A DNA stretch of 64,000 bases from JAOUEA01 sp963719165 (GTDB lineage Bacteria; Actinomycetota; UBA4738; HRBIN12), in assembly GCA_963719165.1 (NCBI GenBank), contig CAVRAV010000001.1:1798001-1862000 (forward strand), written 5' to 3'. This document shows, one piece after another, positions 1 through 7,828 of the stretch. Position 1 is the first letter of the stretch; every line of letters begins with the position of its first letter. Under the pieces are notes generated by a model. The model saw nothing but the letters and a program-made list of their open reading frames with translations. It ran no database searches and was not told the origin of the DNA. Both the position numbers and the translations under genes were made by a program.

Positions 1-1177
1 CGCGACGCATGAGCAGCTCGAGCGAGGCGTCGGCCACGTCGAAGGTGTACCCGCGCGCCTCGAGGTCCTTCAGCGAGGTGAGGAGCGTGGGCACGTCTTC
101 GTCGAGGAGCTCGACGGCGAACTCGGTCGCCTTCATGCGGAGCGTGGCCGCACCACCCAGGTCGCTCGCCACCACGCCGCGCCGGTTCCCCACGGACTCG
201 GGTGGCACGTGTTCGTACGCCTCGGACAGGCGGGCCACCCCGCTCGAGTGCAGGCCCGCCTTGTGGGTGAACGCGTAGCGGCCCGCGTAGGGCTGACGCG
301 AATCCGGCGCCACGTTCGCGACCTCGGCCACGTAGTGCGCGACCTCGGTGAGGTGCTCCACGGCTCCCGCTGGCAGGCAGTCGACGCCCATCTTCAACAC
401 GAGGTTCGCCGCGATGGGGATCAGGTCTGCGTTGCCGGTGCGCTCGCCGTAGCCGTTGACCACTCCCTGGACCTGGAAGGCGCCGTGTTCCACCGCGATG
501 AGGGAGTTGGCCACCGCGCAGCCCGCGTCGTTGTGCACGTGGATGCCCATCCGGGCCGCGACGCGGGCGCGCACCTCCTCCACCACGGTGGCCACGTCGT
601 TCGGGAGCATGCCCCCGTTCGTGTCGCACAGCACGAGCCGCTCCGCGCCGGCATCCTCGGCCGCCCCCAGCACCCGCATGGCGAAGATCGGGTCGCTTCG
701 GAAGCCGTCGAAGAAATGCTCGGCATCGAAGAAGACGCGACGGCCCTGCCCCTGCAGGTAGGCCACCGAATCGCTCACCATGGCCACGCCCTCGTCCAGG
801 TCGGTGCGCAGCGCCTCCGTGACGTGCAGGTCCCACGCCTTGCCCACCAGGCACACGACCTCGGTGCCGGTATCGAGGAGCTCGCGCAGCACGCCGCTGT
901 CCTGCGCGCGCTCCCCGGCCCTGCGCGTCATGCCGAAGGACGTGAGCGTGGCGTGCTTGAGCGACTCCTTCGTGGCGAGCTTGAAGAACTCCGTGTCGCG
1001 AGGATTCGCGCCGGGCCACCCTCCCTCGATGTACGGGACGCCCAGCTGATCGATCTTGTGCAAGATCCGCAGCCGGTCCTCGATGGAATAGGACAGCCCG
1101 GTCCCCTGCGCACCGTCGCGGAGCGTGGTGTCGTACAGCTCGACCTCGAGCTTGCCGCCGGTTCCCCGGCCGCTCAC
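1..1177 (-). CDS. cimA: (R)-citramalate synthase, C-terminus beyond window
   Basis: Condenses pyruvate with acetyl-CoA to citramalate, the threonine-independent entry to isoleucine synthesis. Translation from a GTG at 1177 gives a DRE-TIM metallolyase N-terminus: the YDTTLRDG metal and catalytic motif lies near residue 14, followed by EGGWPGANPRDTEFF. The HVHNDAGCAVANS stretch supplies the metal-binding HxH, and GYGERTGNADL follows it. EGGWPG is typical of citramalate synthases rather than LeuA. The GTG overlaps the leuB stop by 4 bases (GTGA), so it is translated last in the ilv/leu operon. About 390 codons are visible and no stop is reached at the window edge. Homocitrate synthase is less likely given the context. 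Confidence 0.9.
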   Translation of the reverse strand, partial: MSGRGTGGKLEVELYDTTLRDGAQGTGLSYSIEDRLRILHKIDQLGVPYIEGGWPGANPRDTEFFKLATKESLKHATLTSFGMTRRAGERAQDSGVLRELLDTGTEVVCLVGKAWDLHVTEALRTDLDEGVAMVSDSVAYLQGQGRRVFFDAEHFFDGFRSDPIFAMRVLGAAEDAGAERLVLCDTNGGMLPNDVATVVEEVRARVAARMGIHVHNDAGCAVANSLIAVEHGAFQVQGVVNGYGERTGNADLIPIAANLVLKMGVDCLPAGAVEHLTEVAHYVAEVANVAPDSRQPYAGRYAFTHKAGLHSSGVARLSEAYEHVPPESVGNRRGVVASDLGGAATLRMKATEFAVELLDEDVPTLLTSLKDLEARGYTFDVADASLELLMRR

Positions 1178-2229
1178 GAGGCGGCCCCTTCCACCACGAG
1201 ATCTCCGACCTCGGAGGTGCTGCATCCCATCTCGCCTGCCCGCATGCTCTTCATCTGCGACGTGGCCGCCCGGATCCCCCGGTCCACGCGGTCGGCCGCG
1301 GTTGCCTCCCCGAGCTGGCGCAGCAGCATCTCCACCGCGCCGATCGCGGCGAGCGGGTTGATCGTGCCCGTGCCGGTGAGGTCGGGCGCCGTTCCGCCGA
1401 TCGGCTCGAACATCGAGACCCCGCTGGGGTTGATGTTGCCGCCTGCGGCGATGCCCATGCCGCCCTGGATCATGGCACCGAGGTCCGTGAGGATGTCGCC
1501 GAACATGTTGTCCGTGACGATCACGTCGAACCGGGCCGGCCGGTCCAAGAAGTAGATGCAGGCGGCGTCCACGTGCACGTAGTCGGTCACGACCTCCGGG
1601 AACTCGGCCGCCAGTTCGTCCATGACGCGCTGGTAGAGGTCGCCTGCGAAGGTCAGCACGTTGGTCTTGTGCACCAGGGTGAGCTTCTTGCGGCGGTGCG
1701 GCTGCGTCGCGAGCTCGAATGCGTAGCGCACGATGCGCTCGACCCCGTGCCTCGTGTTGATCGACTCCTGCACGGCCACCTCGTGCGGCGTGCCCTTGCG
1801 GTGGAACCCGCCCGCGCCCGAGTACAGACCCTCCGAGTTCTCCCGCACCACCACGAAGTTCACGTCCTCCTCCGTGTGGCTCGGCACCAGCGTCTCGACG
1901 CCTGGGTAGCGCACCACCGGACGCAGGTTGACCCATTGGTCCAGCCCGAACCGCACCCTGAGGAGCAGGTCGCGCTCGAGGACGCCGGGCCGCACGCGGG
2001 GATCCCCGACGGCGCCCAGGAAGATCGCGTCACAGCCTCGCAAGCGCTCGAGCTCGTCAACGGGGAGCGTCTCTCCGGTACGCAGGTACCGGTCCGCGCC
2101 CAGGTCGAACTCCGCGAGCTCGTAGGACGCGTCCCCGCGCACGGCGTCGAGGACCTTCAGGCCCTCAGCCACGACCTCGGGGCCGGTGCCGTCCCCGGGG
2201 ATGACGCCGAGCCGATACGCGGGGCTCAA
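1174..2229 (-). CDS. leuB: 3-isopropylmalate dehydrogenase
   Basis: Oxidatively decarboxylates 3-isopropylmalate with NAD in leucine synthesis. The 351-residue length fits the family. Visible motifs are IPGDGTGPEVV (residues 10-20), VVRENSEGLYSGAGG (127-141), the catalytic lysine region VHKTNVL (186-192), DNMFGDILTDLG (240-251) and EPIGGTAPDLTGTG (275-288). ENSEG is also seen in tartrate and isocitrate dehydrogenase relatives, so the LeuB call leans on position: its ATG overlaps the leuA stop (ATGA) and its stop overlaps the cimA start. leuC and leuD are not in the window. Confidence 0.92.
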   Translation of the reverse strand: MSPAYRLGVIPGDGTGPEVVAEGLKVLDAVRGDASYELAEFDLGADRYLRTGETLPVDELERLRGCDAIFLGAVGDPRVRPGVLERDLLLRVRFGLDQWVNLRPVVRYPGVETLVPSHTEEDVNFVVVRENSEGLYSGAGGFHRKGTPHEVAVQESINTRHGVERIVRYAFELATQPHRRKKLTLVHKTNVLTFAGDLYQRVMDELAAEFPEVVTDYVHVDAACIYFLDRPARFDVIVTDNMFGDILTDLGAMIQGGMGIAAGGNINPSGVSMFEPIGGTAPDLTGTGTINPLAAIGAVEMLLRQLGEATAADRVDRGIRAATSQMKSMRAGEMGCSTSEVGDLVVEGAAS

Positions 2230-3803
2230 GGCGTCTCCTCGTTCGAGGCGGTCGCCGCCGAGACCTGGAGCGCCCGGTTCACGGCGGCGAGGAACGCGCG
2301 CGCGCTCGCCTCAACCACGTCGGTTGCCACGCCTCGGCCGCTCACGCGACGGCCGTCCACCTCGATCTGCACCACCACGTCGCCCAGCGCGTCGGTGCCG
2401 CCCGTCACGCCGGACACGTGGAAGCTCACGAGACGCGCCTGCACGCCGGCGGCGCGCTGGATGGCGCCCATGGCCGCGTCGATCAATCCGTCACCGAGCG
2501 CCGACTCTTCTAAGACGTCGTCCTCGCCGCGGCGCAGACGCACGCTCGCGCGAGACTGGAGGTGCGTGCCCCCGCCCATCTCGAGGGACTCCATCACCAG
2601 GAGGTCCTCGTCGGCGGCTCCGAGCTCCTCGGCCACGATCGCCGTCAGGTCCTGGTCGGTGATCTGCACCTTGCGGTCGGCGAGGTCCTTGAATCGCGAG
2701 AAGGCGCGGCCCAGGGGGCCGTCGTCCAGGTGGATCCCCAGCTTGTCCAGGGCGTCCACGAACGCGTGGCGGCCCGAGTGCTTGCCCAGCACGAGCTCGC
2801 TGCCCTCGAGCCCGATCTCGACCGGGTCCATGATCTCGTACGTGGCGCGGTTCGACAGCACGCCGTGTTGGTGGATCCCGCTCTCGTGCGCGAACGCGCT
2901 CGAGCCCACGACGGCCTTGTTCGGCTGCACGCTGTAGCCGGTCATCATGGACACCATCCGCGAGGTGCGCACGATCTCCTTGATGTTGAGGCGGTGGCGA
3001 CGGTCCAGCGCCTGCCCTCGTGTGCGCAGCACCATGGCGATCTCCTCGAGCGAGCAGTTTCCTGCGCGCTCGCCGATGCCGTTCACGGCGACCTCCACCT
3101 GGCCGGCGCCGTTCTCGATGCCCGCCAGCGAGTTCGCCACGGCCAGCCCCAGGTCGTTGTGACAGTGCGTAGAGATCACCACGTGATCGGGAACGTCCTC
3201 GCGCACCGTGCGGATCAGCGCGCCGAACTCGGTGGGCGTCGCGTAGCCCACGGTGTCGGGGACGTTGATCGTGGTGGCGCCGCACGCCACCGCCGCGCGG
3301 TAGCACTCCAGCAGGAACGCGAGCGGCGTGCGCGTCGCGTCCTGCGCGCTGAACTCCACGTCCTCGGTGTAGCTCTTCGCGAGCGTCACGTTCGCCGTGA
3401 CGGCGTCCAGCACCTGGCGATGCGTCATCTTCAGCATGGACTCGCGCTGGACGTCGCTGGTGGAGATGAACGTGTGGATGCGCCAGCGCTCGGCGCCCTT
3501 GAGCGCCTCGGCCGCGCGCTCGACGTCCCCGGTAGCGGTGCGTGCGAGGGCCGCGATCACCGGTCCCTTCACCGACGACGCGATCTCGGCCACCGCGTCG
3601 AACTCGCCGGTCGAGGAGATCGGGAACCCGGCCTCGAGGATGTCGACGTTCAACCGGGCGAGCTGCTCGGCGATCTCGACCTTCTCGGCCTTCGACAGCG
3701 CGATGCCGGGGGCCTGCTCGCCGTCGCGCAGCGTCGTGTCGAAGATCCGAACCTCGCCGCCGCTCCCGTGGCCTACGCCACCTACGTTGCCCTCCTCAGT
3801 CAT
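2226..3803 (-). CDS. leuA: 2-isopropylmalate synthase
   Basis: Condenses 2-oxoisovalerate with acetyl-CoA, the first committed step of leucine synthesis. The 525-residue protein has the N-terminal TIM barrel with RIFDTTLRDGEQAPG (about residues 18-32), the metal-binding STHCHNDLGLAVAN loop near 203, and GIGERAGN near 243. A C-terminal LeuA dimer (allosteric) domain from about residue 395 implies leucine feedback inhibition. The start overlaps the ilvC stop by 8 bases, so it is inside the operon with no promoter of its own visible. Confidence 0.95.
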   Translation of the reverse strand: MTEEGNVGGVGHGSGGEVRIFDTTLRDGEQAPGIALSKAEKVEIAEQLARLNVDILEAGFPISSTGEFDAVAEIASSVKGPVIAALARTATGDVERAAEALKGAERWRIHTFISTSDVQRESMLKMTHRQVLDAVTANVTLAKSYTEDVEFSAQDATRTPLAFLLECYRAAVACGATTINVPDTVGYATPTEFGALIRTVREDVPDHVVISTHCHNDLGLAVANSLAGIENGAGQVEVAVNGIGERAGNCSLEEIAMVLRTRGQALDRRHRLNIKEIVRTSRMVSMMTGYSVQPNKAVVGSSAFAHESGIHQHGVLSNRATYEIMDPVEIGLEGSELVLGKHSGRHAFVDALDKLGIHLDDGPLGRAFSRFKDLADRKVQITDQDLTAIVAEELGAADEDLLVMESLEMGGGTHLQSRASVRLRRGEDDVLEESALGDGLIDAAMGAIQRAAGVQARLVSFHVSGVTGGTDALGDVVVQIEVDGRRVSGRGVATDVVEASARAFLAAVNRALQVSAATASNEETP

Positions 3804-4812
3804 CCGGGGCCACCTTGTCGTCGCTCTCGAGCCAGGGCATCATCTGGCGCAACTCCCGTCCCACGCTCTCGAGCTGGGACGTCCGCGCCGCATCTCGAAG
3901 TCGGCGGTACTCCCCGAAGCCGCCGTCGGCCTCCTCGATCCATCGCTCGGCGAACGAACCGTCGCGGATGTCGGCGAGCACGCCCTCCATCTCGGCCCGC
4001 ACGTGCTGATCCACCACCCGGGGGCCGCTCACGTAGTCGCCCCACTCGGCCGTGGTGGACACGGAATGCCGCATCCAGCTCAGACCCCCCTCGTAGATCA
4101 GGTCCACGATCAGCTTCACCTCGTGCAGACACTCGAAGTACGCGATCTCCGGCTGGTAGCCGGCGGCCACGAGCGTGTCGAACCCGTTCTTGATGAGAGA
4201 GGACAGGCCGCCGCAGAGCACCGCCTGCTCCCCGAACAGGTCGGTCTCGGTCTCCTCCTGATACGTGGTCTGGATGATGCCCGCGCGCGCGCAGCCGATG
4301 CCCGCGCCGTAGGCCAGCGCGCGCTGCAGCGCCTTGCCCGTGGCGTCCTGCTGCACGGCCACCAGGCCCGGCGTGCCGATCCCCTGCTCGTAGGTGCGGC
4401 GCACGAGGTGCCCCGGGCCTTTGGGCGCGATCATGGCCACGTCGACGCCGACCGGCGGAACCACCGTCCCGAAATGGATCGAGAAGCCGTGGGCGAACAT
4501 CAGCATGTCGCCGTCCTTCAGGTTGGGCTCGATCTCCTCGGCGTAGACCTTCGCGTGACTCGTGTCGGGCAACAGGCACATGACCACGTCGGCCTCGGCC
4601 ACCGCGTCGGCCGTGTCGAGGACGATCAGGCCGGCCGCCTCCGCCTGGGCGCGCGAGGAGGACCCGGGGCGCAGGCCGACCCGTACGTCGAACCCGGAGT
4701 CGCGAAGGTTCTGCGCGTGCGCATGCCCCTGGCTGCCGTAGCCCAGGACCGCGATCTTGTCGGCCTGCAGCACCGACGCGTCGGTGTCCTTCTCGTAGTA
4801 GATCGTCGCCAT
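3796..4812 (-). CDS. ilvC: ketol-acid reductoisomerase
   Basis: Isomerises and reduces acetolactate or acetohydroxybutyrate with NADPH and Mg2+. At 338 residues it is the short class I form. The dinucleotide fold GYGSQGHAHAQN is at residues 25-36, and the following RPGSSSRAQAEAAG loop has the Arg/Ser pattern of NADPH-specific enzymes. APKGPGH and the acidic ECLHEVKLIVDLIYEGG helix carry catalytic and metal residues. A purine-rich GGAAGGG lies upstream of the ATG. The 49-base gap to ilvN is the longest in the operon but shows no clear promoter. Confidence 0.96.
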   Translation of the reverse strand: MATIYYEKDTDASVLQADKIAVLGYGSQGHAHAQNLRDSGFDVRVGLRPGSSSRAQAEAAGLIVLDTADAVAEADVVMCLLPDTSHAKVYAEEIEPNLKDGDMLMFAHGFSIHFGTVVPPVGVDVAMIAPKGPGHLVRRTYEQGIGTPGLVAVQQDATGKALQRALAYGAGIGCARAGIIQTTYQEETETDLFGEQAVLCGGLSSLIKNGFDTLVAAGYQPEIAYFECLHEVKLIVDLIYEGGLSWMRHSVSTTAEWGDYVSGPRVVDQHVRAEMEGVLADIRDGSFAERWIEEADGGFGEYRRLRDAARTSQLESVGRELRQMMPWLESDDKVAPDD

Positions 4813-4861
4813 GTCCCGATCCCTTCCGTGCTCGGCGTTCTCGTTCGTAGTCTGGTATGGA

Positions 4862-5383
4862 CTAGTTGGCGGCCCGGAGCGCCTGGCGCTCGCGGATGCC
4901 TCGATCCCCGCGCGAGAGCGCGATGCGCCCCGTGCGCGAGAGCTCCACGATCCCGTATTCGGACAGCATGGCGCGCAGCGCCTCCAGCTTCTCGGGCTTG
5001 CCGCTGGCCTCCACGGTGAGGGTGGACGCGGTGACGTCGACGATGTTCACGCGGAAGACCTCACAGATCTCCATGATCCTCGCCCGCACGTCGCCCACCG
5101 CCTTGACCTTGGCGAGCATCAACTCGCGCTCCACGGCCGTGCCGGGTTCGTGCTCCAGGATCTTGATCACGTTCACGAGCTTGTTCAGCTGTTTGGTGAC
5201 CTGTTCCAGTGGGCTCTCCTCCACGTTCACGACGATGGTCATGCGCGAGAGGCCGTCGGCGTCGGTGGGACCCACGGCGAGCGAGTCGATGTTGTAGCCG
5301 CGCGCCGCGAACAGGCCGGCCACGCGCGTCAGGACGCCGGGACGGTCCTCCACCAGCACGGACAGGGTGTGGAAGTCACTCAT
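4862..5383 (-). CDS. ilvN: acetolactate synthase small (regulatory) subunit
   Basis: Regulatory partner of IlvB. It binds branched-chain amino acids through its ACT domain and activates the catalytic subunit. The 173-residue protein begins MSDFHTLSVLVEDRPGVL, with an ACT domain to about residue 75 (GLFAARGYNIDSLAVG). The acetolactate synthase small-subunit C-terminal domain follows (VNIVDVTASTLTVEASG near 113-129). The ATG at 5383 overlaps the ilvB stop (ATGA), indicating translational coupling and balanced subunit synthesis. The reading frame extends upstream, but those codons lie inside ilvB and are not used. Confidence 0.96.
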   Translation of the reverse strand: MSDFHTLSVLVEDRPGVLTRVAGLFAARGYNIDSLAVGPTDADGLSRMTIVVNVEESPLEQVTKQLNKLVNVIKILEHEPGTAVERELMLAKVKAVGDVRARIMEICEVFRVNIVDVTASTLTVEASGKPEKLEALRAMLSEYGIVELSRTGRIALSRGDRGIRERQALRAAN

Positions 5384-7131
5384 ACGATCGGTGCCTCCGC
5401 GGGGTCGTTGGTGGGCCGCAGACCCTCGGGCCCGAGGATGATGTCGTCGTTCGATGCGCCCGAGGGCACCATGGGGAAAACCATCTCGGCGGGGTCCACG
5501 CGGAAGTCGATCACGACGCTGCGATCCGTGATCGAGTACGCCTTCTCGATCGCGTTGTCGACCTCGTCGGGCGAGTCCACCCGCAGGCCCACCGCGCCGT
5601 AGGCCTCGGCGAGCTTCACGTAGTCGGGCACGTTCGGATCGAGCCACACGCCCGAGTACCGCTCGTCGAAGAACAGCTCCTGCCACTGGCGCACCATGCC
5701 CAGGTACCCGTTGTTCAAGATCGCGGTGACGAACGGGATCCGCTCCGTAGCGCTGGTGGCGAGCTCCTGTGCGGTCATCTGGAAGCACCCGTCGCCGTCG
5801 ATGGCCACGACGCGCTTGCTGGGTTGGCCGACCTTCGCCCCCATGGCCGCGGGGACCGCGAATCCCATCGTGCCGAGGCCGCCGGAGTTGATCCAGTGTC
5901 GCGGCCGCTCGAAGCGCCAGTACTGCGACGCGTACATCTGGTGCTGGCCGACGCCCGAGACCAGGATCGTGTCCTCGTCCGCGAACGCGTGCAGGCGCTC
6001 TACGCAGTACTGGGGCTTCAAGGCGCCGCCGGGCCGCTGGTCGTAGCGGTAGGGAAACTCCTCGCGCCACGCGGCGAGCTGCCGGAGCCAAGCGGTCCGG
6101 TCGGGCACGCCACCCGCTTCCTCTTGACGCTTGGCGAGCTCAACGGCGAGCTTGGCGATCACGTCCTTGGCGTCGCCCACGATAGGCACGTCCACCGCGC
6201 GGTTCTTGCCGATCTCCGCGGGGTCGATGTCCACGTGGATCACCTTGGCGTTTGGCGCGAAGCCCGCGAGCTTGCCCGTGACTCGGTCGTCGAAGCGCGA
6301 GGCGAGGGCTACGAGGAGGTCGGACCTCTGCATGGCCGTGACGGCGGTGTAGTTGCCGTGCATGCCGGGCATGCCCAGGCACAGTTCGTGCGAGTCGGGG
6401 AACGCGCCCCGGGCCATGAGCGTCGTCACCACGGGCAGCTCACCCGTCGTGGCGAGCTTGAACAGCTCCTTGTGGGCGTCGGCCTTGATGACGCCCCCGC
6501 CCACGTAGAGCACCGGCTTCTTGGCCTTCATGATCAGCTTCACGGCCTCCACCACCTGGCGCTGGTGCCCCTTGGTGGTGGGCTTGTAGCCGGGCAGCTT
6601 GACGCTCTCGGGCCAGGCGTAGGTGGTTTCCGCGAGGAGGACGTCCTTGGGGAGGTCGATGAGGACGGGACCGGGTCGGCCCGTGCGCGCGATGTGGAAC
6701 GCCTCGCGCACGGTCTCCACGATCTTCGCGGGATCCTTCACGAGGAAGTTGTGCTTGGTAACCGGCATCGTGATGCCCGTGATGTCGGCCTCCTGGAAGG
6801 CGTCGTTCCCCACGACCGGCGTGGGGACCTGTCCCGTGATCGCCACGATGGGAACCGAGTCCATCTTGGCGTCGGCGAGCGGGGTCACGAGGTTCGTGGC
6901 GCCGGGTCCGGACGTGGCCATGCACACGCCGACCTTGCCGGTGGCCCAGGCGTAGCCCTCGGCGGCGTGACCCGCGCCCTGCTCGTGGCGGCACAGGACG
7001 TGGCGGATCGGCGAGCGGTCGACCAGGGGGTCGTAGATCGGCATGCTCGCGCCCCCCGGGATGCCGAACACGACCTCCACGCCCTCACCCTCGAGGGCCT
7101 TCAGGAGCGCGTCGGCGCCGCTCATCTTCAT
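5380..7131 (-). CDS. ilvB: acetolactate synthase large (catalytic) subunit
   Basis: ThDP-, Mg2+- and FAD-dependent enzyme that forms acetolactate (valine, leucine) or acetohydroxybutyrate (isoleucine). The 583-residue protein has VFGIPGGASMPIYDPL at the N-terminus, the catalytic glutamate in RHEQGAGHAAEGYA (near residue 50), GIPVVAITGQV-like central sequence, and the ThDP motif GDGCFQMTAQEL followed by NNGYLGMVRQWQ. The start MKMSGADALL at 7131 is chosen because it overlaps the upstream orf105 stop (ATGA, 7128-7131) and matches the usual acetolactate synthase N-terminus. It is the first biosynthetic gene after the attenuator. Confidence 0.95.
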   Translation of the reverse strand: MKMSGADALLKALEGEGVEVVFGIPGGASMPIYDPLVDRSPIRHVLCRHEQGAGHAAEGYAWATGKVGVCMATSGPGATNLVTPLADAKMDSVPIVAITGQVPTPVVGNDAFQEADITGITMPVTKHNFLVKDPAKIVETVREAFHIARTGRPGPVLIDLPKDVLLAETTYAWPESVKLPGYKPTTKGHQRQVVEAVKLIMKAKKPVLYVGGGVIKADAHKELFKLATTGELPVVTTLMARGAFPDSHELCLGMPGMHGNYTAVTAMQRSDLLVALASRFDDRVTGKLAGFAPNAKVIHVDIDPAEIGKNRAVDVPIVGDAKDVIAKLAVELAKRQEEAGGVPDRTAWLRQLAAWREEFPYRYDQRPGGALKPQYCVERLHAFADEDTILVSGVGQHQMYASQYWRFERPRHWINSGGLGTMGFAVPAAMGAKVGQPSKRVVAIDGDGCFQMTAQELATSATERIPFVTAILNNGYLGMVRQWQELFFDERYSGVWLDPNVPDYVKLAEAYGAVGLRVDSPDEVDNAIEKAYSITDRSVVIDFRVDPAEMVFPMVPSGASNDDIILGPEGLRPTNDPAEAPIV

Positions 7132-7445
7132 CGCGCCGCCGCCGCGCGATCCTCGACGGGGCCGGTCTCCACGCGTCGGACGCGCGCCTGCAGCCGGTGG
7201 CCCAGGTTGCGGCAGGCCCGCTCGAACTCCCACGGGGTCCAGTCGCGGCGACGCATCTGCAAGATGTCCTGCTCGTCCTCGGCGCCGAAGTCGAACCCGC
7301 TGCCCAGGTAGACCACCTCGGAAGACAGGTAGCGGTCCACGACGGCCCGCGTGGACTGATCGGCCGTCTCCACGCTGACCTGGCCGGGGCCCTCCCAAAG
7401 CACGCTGGCGACGACGGTGCCGTCTCGCTCGAACTCGTACCGCAT
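7128..7445 (-). CDS. small protein of unknown function, first gene of ilv operon
   Basis: I do not recognise this 105-residue protein. It starts MRYEFERDGTVVASVLWEGPG after a strong GGAGAGGAG ribosome-binding site. It is mostly beta-strand-like in its first half, has an acidic middle (DFGAEDEQDIL) and a basic Arg-rich C-terminus. No membrane segment or cysteine motif is visible. It lies between the transcription attenuator and ilvB and overlaps ilvB by 4 bases, so it should be made whenever ilvB is. Its codon pattern resembles that of its neighbours. Its position suggests a role tied to branched-chain synthesis, but that is inference. Confidence 0.7.
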   Translation of the reverse strand: MRYEFERDGTVVASVLWEGPGQVSVETADQSTRAVVDRYLSSEVVYLGSGFDFGAEDEQDILQMRRRDWTPWEFERACRNLGHRLQARVRRVETGPVEDRAAAAR

Positions 7446-7462
7446 GGTGGTTCTCCTCTCCT

Positions 7463-7479
7463 CCGGGCGTCCGGCCCGG
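7463..7479 (-). promoter_or_regulatory. hairpin beside the orf105 ribosome-binding site
   Basis: CCGGGC and GCCCGG flank a 5-base loop immediately upstream of the GGAGAGGAG Shine-Dalgarno of orf105. It may modulate initiation. It is short and may be chance in GC-rich DNA. Confidence 0.3.
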
Positions 7480-7511
7480 TGTTCACGGTGCCGCGGGGTC
7501 GTTCACGGGTA

Positions 7512-7538
7512 CAAAAAACCCCGCGGGGTTCGCGGGGT
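7512..7538 (-). terminator. intrinsic terminator (attenuator) of the ilv operon
   Basis: On the minus strand ACCCCGCG pairs with CGCGGGGT across a 5-base loop (8 perfect pairs) and is followed at once by a run of T. It sits between the leader peptide and orf105, upstream of every structural gene, so it must be read through for operon expression. This is the arrangement of a classical amino-acid attenuator. The CGACCCCGCG of the left arm recurs just downstream (about 7494-7503) and could compete for pairing. Confidence 0.88.
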
Positions 7539-7542
7539 CGTC

Positions 7543-7577
7543 GGCGCGGCGAGCAGGCCTGGTGGCCTGGCCGCGCC
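7543..7577 (-). promoter_or_regulatory. leader hairpin overlapping the leader-peptide stop
   Basis: GGCGCGGC pairs with GCCGCGCC as an 8-bp outer stem, with an inner AGGCC/GGCCT stem. The last base of the leader-peptide stop codon is the first base of the left arm. A ribosome at the stop codon would mask that arm, while one stalled on the Val/Leu/Ile codons would not. The left arm can alternatively pair with CCGCG of the terminator stem. The exact antiterminator cannot be settled by eye. Confidence 0.6.
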
Positions 7578-7627
7578 TAGCTAATAAGTACGAGGACGCT
7601 GCGTCCGAACAGCCTTTGGCTCGACAT
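7577..7627 (-). CDS. ilv operon leader peptide (attenuation)
   Basis: The 16-residue peptide MSSQRLFGRSVLVLIS ends in a Val-Leu-Val-Leu-Ile run just before its stop, the signature of attenuators that sense charged tRNAs for branched-chain amino acids. Its ATG lies about 9 bases downstream of the -10 hexamer, so the message is probably leaderless or nearly so. The leader hairpin and an intrinsic terminator follow. In known ilv attenuators, stalling at such codons lets transcription continue. I infer the same logic here from the order of elements. Confidence 0.85.
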   Translation of the reverse strand: MSSQRLFGRSVLVLIS

Positions 7628-7636
7628 AGTCAAGCC

Positions 7637-7664
7637 AGTGTAGAGGGCTGGGATCTGCTGTCAA
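7637..7664 (-). promoter_or_regulatory. promoter of the ilv-leu-cimA operon
   Basis: A perfect TTGACA (7664-7659) and TACACT (7642-7637) are separated by 16 bases. The expected start point falls within a few bases of the leader-peptide ATG at 7627. Confidence 0.8.
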
Positions 7665-7720
7665 CCGAAGGATGTCGATGGCATCGACTCTGGTCGGGGG
7701 GACGTGGGTCTGCGATACGG

Positions 7721-7828
7721 GCCCACGGCGACCTCTACATCGTGGACCGCGACCGGATCGTCCGGGTCGACTCCTCCGGAATCACCCACCTGGTCGCAAC
7801 GGCCCCAAAGAAGATCCCAAAGCACTGA
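7721..7828 (+). pseudogene. NHL-repeat-like C-terminal remnant
   Basis: One frame reads HGDLYIVDRDRIVRVDSSG and continues to a stop at 7828. This matches the pattern of an NHL-type beta-propeller blade (G-x-LYV-D-x-x-x-R-I-x-x-V). There is no credible start or upstream coding sequence, because the region before it is the ilv promoter. It is best read as the tail of a lost gene. It overlaps the abnormal 3' extension of the RTX gene on the other strand. Confidence 0.4.

Noticed and set aside
209..1555. Long plus-strand open frame opposite cimA/leuB
   Set aside because: Antisense shadow of conserved minus-strand genes in GC-rich DNA; His/Arg/Gly-rich composition, no motifs and no ribosome-binding site.
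7660..7689. Fourth ECF element (GTCAACCGA on the plus strand)
   Set aside because: The position 16 bases downstream reads CGACT, not TGTKG, and the sequence is explained by the TTGACA of the ilv promoter on the other strand.
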